From NCBI GenBank assembly GCA_024643305.1, contig JAHENE010000058.1, positions 4,502 to 9,734 on the forward strand: a stretch of DNA of 5,233 nucleotides, read 5' to 3'. The notes below the pieces were generated by a model, which was not told the DNA's origin, did not search any database, and was given only the letters and a program-made list of their open reading frames with translations. A program made the translations under genes and the position numbers. Position 1 is the first letter of the stretch; each line of letters opens with the position of its first letter. The stretch comes from Thiobacillaceae bacterium (GTDB lineage: Bacteria; Pseudomonadota; Gammaproteobacteria; Burkholderiales; Thiobacillaceae). This document shows positions 1-5,233 of this stretch, in pieces.

Positions 1-782
1 GGACCGTCCCTGCACAGAAACTTGTCGCCCAGCTGGCAATGCCCGCACAGTCCAAGCGCACATTGCATGTTGCGCTCAAGACTGACATGGATGTCGGCTT
101 CCGGTAGACCGCGCCTAGCAAGTGATTTGGCGGCGGCCACGATCATGCCCTCAGGTCCGCATATCATGGCCACGGCATTTTCAGGATCGAATTCAGCCTG
201 GTTGACCAGATCAATCGGACTGCCGATATGCCAGGGCCAGATTGCCTCAGTGGCGTTGGCGGCAATCAACACCTGGGTGTCTTGCGCTTGGGCCCAGCGC
301 TCGTAGGAGGCGCGCCAGATCAGGTCGTGGCTGTGCTTGACGCCTTGCAGAATGATGAGTCGGCGGAAACGATTGCGCCGCTTCAACACATAATGGATTA
401 CTGCCACCACCGGCGCACAGCCAAGGCCGCCGGTGACGATGATCACGTCCTTGCCTTCGGATGATTCAAGCGGCCAGCCGTGTCCATAGGGTCCGCGCAC
501 GCCAATTTCTTCGCCTACGCCAAGCTTGTCGATACCTTTCGTGACACGACCTGCCACGCGAATGGTATGTGAAAAGAATTCCTTTTCTTCCGGGTCCGAA
601 GACAGGGAAATTGGCACTTCGCCAGCTCCAGGCAGGTAGACCATGTTGAACTGACCTGGCCTGAATGCGTATTCAGCTTGGGTTGCCGGATCGTTGAAAC
701 GCATATGCAATGTGAATATGGTGTCCGATTCCTGGACACGATCGACAATTCTGGCGAGGTGGGGCAGATGCGGTGAAATCAT
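1..782 (-). CDS. FAD/NAD(P)-binding hydrogenase gamma subunit, 3' end cut by window edge
   Basis: This is the electron-transfer subunit that would exchange electrons between NAD(P)(H), FAD and iron-sulfur clusters in a cytoplasmic complex, most likely a group 3b [NiFe] hydrogenase. The first 260 residues are visible. An FAD-binding barrel (about 8-105) carries GEVPISLSS at 54-62 and a GPYG turn at 97-100. A NAD(P)-binding fold (about 110-225) carries VTGGLGCAP at 116-124 and CGPEGM at 208-213. A C-terminal 2Fe-2S site has Cys241, Cys246, Cys249 and Cys257 (C-x4-C-x2-C-x7-C), as in PyrK and sulfhydrogenase gamma proteins. Family members are about 270-290 residues long, so only a short tail is missing at the left edge. 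The ATG overlaps the stop of the beta gene (ATGA). No clear Shine-Dalgarno precedes it, so translation is probably coupled. A cysteine occupies the site where relatives often have leucine in the GGLG-x-AP loop. The sulfite reductase subunit AsrB is the close alternative. Confidence 0.88.
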   Translation of the reverse strand, partial: MISPHLPHLARIVDRVQESDTIFTLHMRFNDPATQAEYAFRPGQFNMVYLPGAGEVPISLSSDPEEKEFFSHTIRVAGRVTKGIDKLGVGEEIGVRGPYGHGWPLESSEGKDVIIVTGGLGCAPVVAVIHYVLKRRNRFRRLIILQGVKHSHDLIWRASYERWAQAQDTQVLIAANATEAIWPWHIGSPIDLVNQAEFDPENAVAMICGPEGMIVAAAKSLARRGLPEADIHVSLERNMQCALGLCGHCQLGDKFLCRDG

Positions 783-1870
783 TTCAGGAGTGCTGCCGCC
801 TCTTCGGTGATGTCAATGCCGACTGGGCACCAGGCAATGCAGCGGCCGCAGCCCACACAACCGGATCGGCCAAACTGGTCATGCCAGGTTGCAAGCTTGT
901 GAGTGAGCCACTGGCGGTAGCGCTGTTTGGTTCCCGGGCGTAGTTGTTTGCCGTGTATGTAGCCGTGGCGTTCCCCAAAGCATGAGTCCCATTCGCGGCT
1001 GTGCAGGCTGTGGCTGCCGTCCAGACTGGCTTCCTCTATTTCCGCGTGGCAAAAACAGGTGGGGCAGACTGCAGTGCAATTGCCGCAAGAGAGGCAGCGC
1101 TCGGCAACTTCCTGCCAGCGGGGGTGGTCGAGCCGAGCCATCAGGCTATCGCGCAGATTGTTTGAAGGAAGTGACCGTTTCTGGCTGGCGGCGGCATTGC
1201 GCAGCTCGCTTGCTGCGTCTTCGATTTGTTCCGAAGAAGCTTCGTCCAGCGACAGCATGGCCAATATTCTCTCTCCGGCTGGGCTGCCGGATTCCACCAC
1301 AAAACCCTCATCACCCTCGGTCAGCGCAATGTCAAAATTTTCCTTGGCTTCCGGCCCATCGCCAGTTGAGGCGCAAAAACATGTTTCAGCCGGATGCGTG
1401 CAATTTACTGCGATGATCAACAGACCCTCGCGGCGGGCAGCGTACTGTGGGTCGGAGTGGGGGCCATTCAGAAAATGCCGGTCCTGGATATGCAATGCCG
1501 CCAGATCGCAGGCGCGGACGCCAATGACTGCCAAGCGGTTATGCGTTGGCTCGACGATTTCTACAACAAACCCATCATTTTCCCGGTTTATCTGCCACAG
1601 GGCTTCACGTGGGGGAAAAAGGAGGGGTTTTAGCGCTTGTGGACCGTTTGCCCATGCAAAACACCTGTTTTTGGGGCCATCGACGAGTTGGCTGAAGCCG
1701 GAGGACCGGGCATGCGATGTTCCCCATGGCAGATCTTCGGGAGCATTGATTGGTGCGTGAACGATACGCTTGTCCCTTGCCTGGGGGCCGACGATGGCAT
1801 AGCCGTCCCCGGTAAGGGAGTCAAACAACTGCGGCAAGGCAGAATGAGGCAGGTAACGGGCAGGGGGCAT
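779..1870 (-). CDS. 4Fe-4S dicluster hydrogenase beta subunit (group 3b/sulfhydrogenase type)
   Basis: This 363-residue iron-sulfur protein would relay electrons between the flavin subunit encoded next and a catalytic module. The C-terminal region holds two ferredoxin-type 4Fe-4S motifs. The first has Cys259, Cys262, Cys265 and Cys269 ([12 protein letters not shown]). The second has Cys338, Cys341, Cys344 and Cys348 ([12 protein letters not shown]), followed by the family-typical VGIDITEE. Further cysteines occur at 121 (RACDL), 157, 164 and 166 (NC-x6-CFC), 272, 274 (TCFC) and 297 (DSCF); several of these belong to patterns known in HydB/AsrA relatives. The stretch [17 protein letters not shown] (318-334) strongly recalls group 3b hydrogenase beta subunits, so I prefer that to AsrA. 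There is no signal peptide or membrane segment, which fits a cytoplasmic location. The ATG at 1870 is the first possible start because an in-frame TAA lies two codons upstream. There is no Shine-Dalgarno. The gene overlaps the gamma gene by four bases. Confidence 0.9.
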   Translation of the reverse strand: MPPARYLPHSALPQLFDSLTGDGYAIVGPQARDKRIVHAPINAPEDLPWGTSHARSSGFSQLVDGPKNRCFAWANGPQALKPLLFPPREALWQINRENDGFVVEIVEPTHNRLAVIGVRACDLAALHIQDRHFLNGPHSDPQYAARREGLLIIAVNCTHPAETCFCASTGDGPEAKENFDIALTEGDEGFVVESGSPAGERILAMLSLDEASSEQIEDAASELRNAAASQKRSLPSNNLRDSLMARLDHPRWQEVAERCLSCGNCTAVCPTCFCHAEIEEASLDGSHSLHSREWDSCFGERHGYIHGKQLRPGTKQRYRQWLTHKLATWHDQFGRSGCVGCGRCIAWCPVGIDITEEAAALLK

Positions 1871-1880
1871 AACTTATGCC
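1866..1880. repeat. Perfect 15-base palindrome over the hydrogenase beta start codon
   Basis: GGCATAA and TTATGCC form perfect 7-base arms around a single central C at 1873. The right arm of the minus-strand copy contains the ATG of the beta subunit gene. It could be an operator for a dimeric regulator or a small hairpin masking the start codon. It matches neither FNR (TTGAT-N4-ATCAA) nor CRP sites. The symmetry is certain; the function is inference. Confidence 0.5.
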
Positions 1881-1881
1881 A
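1866..1881 (-). promoter_or_regulatory. Possible sigma-54 (-24/-12) promoter element
   Basis: Read on the minus strand, TGGCATAAGTTATGCC agrees with the sigma-54 consensus TGGCAYRNNNNTTGCW at all specified positions but two, and the GG and GC doublets have the required 10 bases between them. Sigma-54 control is known for many hydrogenase operons. Transcription from it would start near 1855, inside the annotated coding region, so translation would then need a start further in (for example the TTG at codon 12 or 15). That makes a chance match quite possible. Confidence 0.2.
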
Positions 1882-1890
1882 ACTATAGCA
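1882..1890 (-). promoter_or_regulatory. Possible extended -10 promoter for the hydrogenase genes
   Basis: The minus strand reads TGC-TATAGT, an extended -10 element one base off TATAAT in the hexamer. No good -35 lies 16-18 bases upstream (AAAACC or similar), which extended -10 promoters can tolerate. The start of transcription would fall near 1873-1876, only about 3-6 bases before the ATG at 1870. That fits the lack of a ribosome binding site. The palindrome TGTTAACA (1897-1904) lies just upstream. Confidence 0.3.
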
Positions 1891-2019
1891 GTCGATTGTT
1901 AACAGGTTTTTCCTTGGAGCACATTCACGGTAAAATCAGCAAGTTCGGTATTGGGGACCTTGTCCGTGAGCGGTTCTCCAGGCTACGTCATTTAAGAGTA
2001 AGTGCGCTGCAATCGATTA

Positions 2020-2054
2020 ATTTTGCACAAAATGGCAGGTTTTGCTCATTTTGC
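2020..2054 (+). promoter_or_regulatory. AT-rich palindrome and TTTTGC repeats upstream of tig
   Basis: ATTTTG-CA-CAAAAT (2020-2033) is an inverted repeat with 6-base arms. TTTTGC occurs three times, at 2021-2026, 2040-2045 and 2049-2054. TTGCAC (2023-2028) could serve as a -35 hexamer, but the best -10 candidate about 18 bases on (CATTTT, 2047-2052) is poor. The tract is well placed for the tig promoter or a regulator site, though no promoter can be called firmly. Confidence 0.3.
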
Positions 2055-2074
2055 GCTGTCCTGATTTTTATTTT

Positions 2075-2080
2075 AGAGAG
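2075..2080 (+). promoter_or_regulatory. Ribosome binding site that fixes the tig start
   Basis: AGAGAG lies six bases before the ATG at 2087. It supports that ATG over the upstream in-frame TTG at 2042, which would add 15 residues not found in trigger factors. Confidence 0.65.
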
Positions 2081-2086
2081 TGTCAC

Positions 2087-3391
2087 ATGTCCAATCTTGA
2101 AGTTCTCGGGGCCCTTGAGCGGCGTATTGAGTTGGCTGTTCCCATGGCGGCGGTTGAAACCGAAGTGCAGGCTCGTCTGAAGCGCCTGGCCAAAAACGTT
2201 AAGGCTCCCGGTTTCCGGCCCGGCAAGGTGCCGATGAGTCATGTCGACAAAATGCATGGCTCGGGAGTCCGCCAGGAGGTCTTGGGCGAATCGTTGCAAA
2301 AAAGTTTCTATCAGGCGATCAGCACCCAACAGTTGAAAGTGGCTGGCATGCCCCGCTTCGAGCCCAAGGAAGGGCCCGAAGACGGTTCGGAAATCCGTTT
2401 TTCTGCCACTTTTGAAGTCTATCCCGAGGTGAAACTTGCTGAGCTGACCGGTACAACACTCAAGCGCCCAGCCGTGACGGTGGGAAAATCCAATGTCGAG
2501 GCCACCATTGAAATCCTGCGCAAGCAGCGCCGCGATTTTGCCAAGGTTGATCGCGCCAGCCAAAAGGACGACCTGGTCAAGTTTGACTTCAAGGGGACGA
2601 TGGACGGCGAGCCGTTCCAGGGTGGGGATGCCGATGATTTCGTGACGGTAATCGGCGAAGGCCGCATGCTGAAGGATTTTGAAGACAACTTGGTCGGGCT
2701 TTCGGCGAGCGAAAACCGTGGTTTTGACATGGTCTTTCCGGCTGACTATACAGCCGCGCATCTGGCCGGCAAGACCGTGCACTTTGACGTAAGCATGAAA
2801 GAAGTTTCGGAGCCGAAGTTGCCTGAAGTGGATGCAGAATTCGCCAAATCTTTGGGTATTTCCGATGGGGACGTTGCCAAGTTGCATGAGGAGGTCAAAT
2901 CCAACCTTGAGCGCGAAGCCAAGCGCCGCGTTCAGTCAAAGCTGAAGGAGGCGGCGATGGAGCTTTTGCTGTCCAAGGCCAAAGTTGACCTTCCGCAGTC
3001 ATTGGTGGACTCAGAGATCGAACGCCTGCGCAACCAGATGGTTTCCGACATTCAGTCCCGTGGCGGACAGGTAAAGGAAGGCATGCTTTCTGCCGATATA
3101 TTCAGGGAGCCGGCTGAACGCCGGGTTCGTCTTGGCCTGATTATTGCTGAGATCGTGGAGGCGAACAATCTGACTGCCAAGCCTGAGCAGGTTCGGGCAT
3201 TGGTTGAAGATTATGCGCAGGGCTACGAAGACCCGCAGGAGGTGGTGCAGTGGTATTACCAGGACCCGCAGCGCCTTCAGCAGCTAGAGTCCCTGGCGCT
3301 GGAAGACAATGTGGTAGCATGGGTTGTCAGCCAGGTTCAGGTTTCTGATGAACCCCTAGAATTTGACGAATTGATGGGACGTGCCGCATGA
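2087..3391 (+). CDS. tig: Trigger factor, ribosome-associated chaperone and peptidyl-prolyl isomerase
   Basis: Trigger factor binds the ribosome near the peptide exit tunnel through protein L23 and shields nascent chains; it also has peptidyl-prolyl cis-trans isomerase activity. The 434 residues match the usual length (432 in E. coli). The N-terminal ribosome-binding domain (about 1-115) has the signature GFRPGKVP at 42-49. The FKBP-like isomerase domain (about 150-245) includes the [15 protein letters not shown] segment (166-180). The helical C-terminal substrate-binding domain runs from about 250 to the end. The ATG at 2087 was chosen because [19 protein letters not shown] is the typical family start and a GAGAG lies just upstream; extending to the TTG at 2042 would give an atypical leader. 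It is first in the tig-clpP-clpX cluster, and its stop overlaps the likely clpP start by four bases. No sign of damage. Confidence 0.97.
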   Translation: MSNLEVLGALERRIELAVPMAAVETEVQARLKRLAKNVKAPGFRPGKVPMSHVDKMHGSGVRQEVLGESLQKSFYQAISTQQLKVAGMPRFEPKEGPEDGSEIRFSATFEVYPEVKLAELTGTTLKRPAVTVGKSNVEATIEILRKQRRDFAKVDRASQKDDLVKFDFKGTMDGEPFQGGDADDFVTVIGEGRMLKDFEDNLVGLSASENRGFDMVFPADYTAAHLAGKTVHFDVSMKEVSEPKLPEVDAEFAKSLGISDGDVAKLHEEVKSNLEREAKRRVQSKLKEAAMELLLSKAKVDLPQSLVDSEIERLRNQMVSDIQSRGGQVKEGMLSADIFREPAERRVRLGLIIAEIVEANNLTAKPEQVRALVEDYAQGYEDPQEVVQWYYQDPQRLQQLESLALEDNVVAWVVSQVQVSDEPLEFDELMGRAA

Positions 3392-4026
3392 CGGCTGGAA
3401 TTATGAGCAATTACATTGAGCCTCAGGGTTTGGGGCTCGTACCAATGGTAATCGAGCAAAGCGGCCGCGGTGAGCGGGCGTATGACATTTATTCCCGTCT
3501 GCTCAAGGAGCGAGTGGTCTTTCTGGTCGGTCCGGTAAACGATGCCACGGCCAACCTGATTGTTGCCCAGCTTTTGTTCCTGGAATCTGAAAATCCTGAC
3601 AAGGACATCTACTTCTACATCAACTCGCCGGGCGGTTCCGTCACCGCAGGCTTGGCGATTTACGACACGATGCAGTTCATCAAGCCGGATGTGTCTACGC
3701 TTTGCATCGGCCAGGCAGCGAGCATGGGTTCCTTCCTGCTGACGGCAGGTGCCAAAGGCAAGCGTTATTGCCTGCCGAACTCGCGTGTGATGATCCATCA
3801 GCCGCTGGGGGGATTCCAGGGCCAGGCTTCCGACATTGAGATTCATGCCAAGGAAATCCTGTACCTGAAGGACAGATTGAACGGCATGCTGTCCAAGCAT
3901 ACCGGCCAGCCCATGGACGTGATAGATCGCGATACGGATCGGGACTTTTTCATGAGCGCCGAACAATCGGTGTCTTATGGTTTGGTTGACAAGGTTTTGG
4001 AAAACCGCGAACAGGCGGCGGTCTAA
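3388..4026 (+). CDS. clpP: ATP-dependent Clp protease proteolytic subunit
   Basis: ClpP forms a cytoplasmic double-heptamer barrel that degrades proteins unfolded and fed in by ClpX or ClpA. The 212 residues match the family (207 in E. coli). The catalytic triad is complete: Ser112 in GQAASMGS, His137 in MIHQP and Asp186 in DTDRD. Each lies one residue beyond its E. coli counterpart. INSPGGS (78-84) forms part of the oxyanion region. A short propeptide is probably removed ahead of the LVPMVIEQ segment (17-24), as in E. coli. The start at 3388 overlaps the tig stop (ATGA), with a weak GGGA eight bases upstream. An ATG at 3403 (MSNYIEPQ) is the alternative and resembles other betaproteobacterial ClpP starts, but a GGA only three bases upstream serves it poorly. 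The mature enzyme would be the same either way. Confidence 0.97.
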   Translation: MTAGIMSNYIEPQGLGLVPMVIEQSGRGERAYDIYSRLLKERVVFLVGPVNDATANLIVAQLLFLESENPDKDIYFYINSPGGSVTAGLAIYDTMQFIKPDVSTLCIGQAASMGSFLLTAGAKGKRYCLPNSRVMIHQPLGGFQGQASDIEIHAKEILYLKDRLNGMLSKHTGQPMDVIDRDTDRDFFMSAEQSVSYGLVDKVLENREQAAV

Positions 4027-4028
4027 GT

Positions 4029-4036
4029 GGGGGAGA
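4029..4036 (+). promoter_or_regulatory. Strong ribosome binding site for clpX
   Basis: GGGGGAGA in the 15-base clpP-clpX gap puts GGAG six bases before the ATG at 4042. It is the best Shine-Dalgarno match in the window and implies efficient independent initiation on a shared transcript. A GTG directly before the ATG, in the same frame, could add one residue. Confidence 0.75.
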
Positions 4037-4041
4037 ACGTG

Positions 4042-5233
4042 ATGTCTGACAAGGGCGGAAGCGACAAGCTGCTTTACTGTTCGTTTTGCGGCAAGAGCCA
4101 GCATGAGGTTCGCAAGCTGATTGCCGGTCCTTCGGTTTTCATCTGCGATGAATGTGTTGAGCTTTGCAATGACATCATCCGTGAGGAAATTCAGCAGAAT
4201 CAGTCGGCCAAGGGCTCCAATGATTTGCCAACCCCGCACGAAATCCGCAAGATCCTTGACCAGTACGTAATCGGACAGGGACAAGCCAAGAAGGCGCTTT
4301 CCGTCGCGGTATACAACCATTACAAGCGCCTGCGTTCCAGCCAGAGCAAGCAGGATGAGGTGGAACTGGCGAAGAGCAATATATTGCTGATCGGCCCGAC
4401 CGGCTCAGGCAAGACCCTGTTGGCGCAGACGCTTGCGCGCCTGCTCAATGTTCCTTTCGTGATTGCAGACGCTACCACGCTGACTGAGGCTGGTTATGTG
4501 GGCGAGGATGTCGAGAACATCATCCAGAAGTTGCTGCAGAAATGCGATTACGACGTCGACAAAGCCAAGCATGGCATTGTTTATATCGATGAAATCGACA
4601 AGATTTCACGCAAGGCGGATAACCCTTCCATCACACGTGACGTTTCCGGTGAAGGCGTTCAGCAGGCGCTACTCAAACTGATCGAAGGCACTACCGCATC
4701 GGTGCCGCCTCAGGGCGGGCGCAAGCATCCCAACCAGGAATTCGTGCAGGTGGATACTACCAACATCCTGTTCGTTTGCGGCGGCGCTTTTGGTGGCTTG
4801 GAAAAGGTGATCCGTAACCGTTCAGAGAAGGGCGGCATCGGCTTTGGCGCTAAGGTCAAAAGCGTTGACGAGAAAAGGCGCGACATGGAGCTCTTGCACA
4901 CTGTCGAACCTGAAGATCTGATCAAGTATGGCCTGATTCCAGAATTTGTCGGGCGTTTGCCGGTTGTGGCAGTGTTGGACGAATTGGATGAGGCTGCGTT
5001 GGTGCAAATTCTGACCGAGCCCAAGAATGCCTTGACCAAGCAGTTCGCCAAGCTGTTCAAGATGGAAGGAGTGGAACTGGAGTTTCGGGAGGCCGCGCTC
5101 AATGCGATTGCGAAGAAGGCTCTGGACCGTCGCACCGGCGCTCGCGGACTGCGTTCCATCATTGAACATACGCTACTCGACACCATGTTTGACCTTCCCT
5201 CCATGGAAAATGTCACCAAGGTGGTCGTGGACG
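4042..5233 (+). CDS. clpX: ClpX, AAA+ unfoldase of the ClpXP protease, 3' end cut by window edge
   Basis: ClpX is a hexameric ATPase that recognises tagged or specific substrates, unfolds them and threads them into ClpP; it also remodels complexes alone. The first 397 residues are visible of about 424 expected. The N-terminal zinc-binding domain has Cys13, Cys16, Cys35 and Cys38. The AAA+ module has Walker A GPTGSGKT (118-125), pore loop GYVGED (151-156), Walker B around IVYIDEID (179-186), the RKH pore loop (227-229), the ClpP-docking IGF loop (266-268), the arginine finger Arg305 in EFVGRLP and sensor-2 Arg368 in GARGLRS. All sit two residues before their E. coli counterparts, so no internal change is apparent. 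It starts 15 bases after clpP behind a strong ribosome binding site, which indicates co-expression with its partner peptidase. The missing end lies beyond the right edge. Confidence 0.98.
   Translation, partial: MSDKGGSDKLLYCSFCGKSQHEVRKLIAGPSVFICDECVELCNDIIREEIQQNQSAKGSNDLPTPHEIRKILDQYVIGQGQAKKALSVAVYNHYKRLRSSQSKQDEVELAKSNILLIGPTGSGKTLLAQTLARLLNVPFVIADATTLTEAGYVGEDVENIIQKLLQKCDYDVDKAKHGIVYIDEIDKISRKADNPSITRDVSGEGVQQALLKLIEGTTASVPPQGGRKHPNQEFVQVDTTNILFVCGGAFGGLEKVIRNRSEKGGIGFGAKVKSVDEKRRDMELLHTVEPEDLIKYGLIPEFVGRLPVVAVLDELDEAALVQILTEPKNALTKQFAKLFKMEGVELEFREAALNAIAKKALDRRTGARGLRSIIEHTLLDTMFDLPSMENVTKVVVD

Larger units (their letters stand above)
1871..2086. other. Divergent intergenic region between the hydrogenase genes and tig
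   Basis: These 216 bases lie between two outward-facing start codons and must carry promoters for both blocks. They hold the right part of the 15-base palindrome, an extended -10 box for the minus strand, the small palindromes TGTTAACA (1897-1904) and AATCGATT (2011-2018), and the repeat-rich AT tract before tig. A short GGAC-CTT-GTCC hairpin lies around 1955-1970. I looked for a tRNA, because one sits ahead of tig in some proteobacteria, but no cloverleaf can be drawn. No small gene with a ribosome binding site was seen, nor a sigma-32 heat-shock promoter. Confidence 0.7.

Noticed and set aside
1059..1760. Open frame of 233 codons on the plus strand opposite the hydrogenase beta gene
   Set aside because: The minus-strand frame encodes clear 4Fe-4S motifs; the plus-strand product is rich in Ser/Arg and resembles no family.
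1920..2000. Possible tRNA in the intergenic region (a GGTTC sequence and a short hairpin)
   Set aside because: No acceptor stem, anticodon arm or CCA end can be paired around it.
2042..2086. Upstream TTG start that would extend trigger factor by 15 residues
   Set aside because: The extra residues are not typical of trigger factor, and the AGAGAG site before the ATG at 2087 fits that start.
1988..2887. Open frame of 299 codons on the minus strand opposite tig
   Set aside because: It is antisense to an intact trigger factor gene, with low-complexity, family-less protein character.
4027..4041. Possible terminator between clpP and clpX
   Set aside because: The gap is only 15 bases, has no inverted repeat with a T run, and is taken up by the clpX ribosome binding site.
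3337..4320. Long open frame of 327 codons on the minus strand across clpP and the start of clpX
   Set aside because: It lies entirely opposite well-conserved genes and shows no recognisable domain or ribosome binding site. Its openness follows from the codon usage of the sense genes.

Overview
The window looks like a chromosomal segment of a Gram-negative proteobacterium. The ClpP, ClpX and trigger factor sequences suggest a betaproteobacterium, perhaps near the Nitrosomonadales/Gallionellaceae-type lithotrophs. That placement is an impression from protein character and gene order, not a database result. The window holds two divergent gene blocks separated by a 216-base intergenic region (1871-2086).

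The left block (1-1870, minus strand) has two cofactor-binding redox genes read right to left. The first encodes a 363-residue protein with two 4Fe-4S clusters, resembling the beta subunit of a cytoplasmic group 3b [NiFe] hydrogenase (sulfhydrogenase type). The second encodes an FAD/NAD(P)- and 2Fe-2S-binding gamma subunit, cut by the left edge. Their stop and start codons share an ATGA overlap. Together they would pass electrons between NAD(P)(H) and a catalytic module. In this family that module is usually a small (delta) and a large [NiFe] (alpha) subunit encoded next, which here would lie beyond position 1 and cannot be seen. The homologous anaerobic sulfite reductase subunits AsrA/AsrB are the main alternative.

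The right block (2087-5233, plus strand) is the conserved protein quality-control cluster tig-clpP-clpX. It encodes the ribosome-associated chaperone trigger factor, the ClpP serine peptidase and the ClpX AAA+ unfoldase, the last cut by the right edge about 25 residues short of its usual end. All catalytic and binding motifs checked are intact. tig and clpP overlap by four bases, and clpX follows clpP after 15 bases with a strong ribosome binding site, so the three are probably co-transcribed.

The intergenic region holds the most unusual material. A perfect 15-base palindrome covers the start codon of the hydrogenase beta gene and also resembles a sigma-54 -24/-12 element. An extended -10 box sits so close to the same start codon that it would give a nearly leaderless mRNA. 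A second, AT-rich palindrome with TTTTGC repeats lies ahead of tig. I found no RNA gene, mobile element, CRISPR array or convincing terminator, and nothing that amounts to a previously undescribed system.
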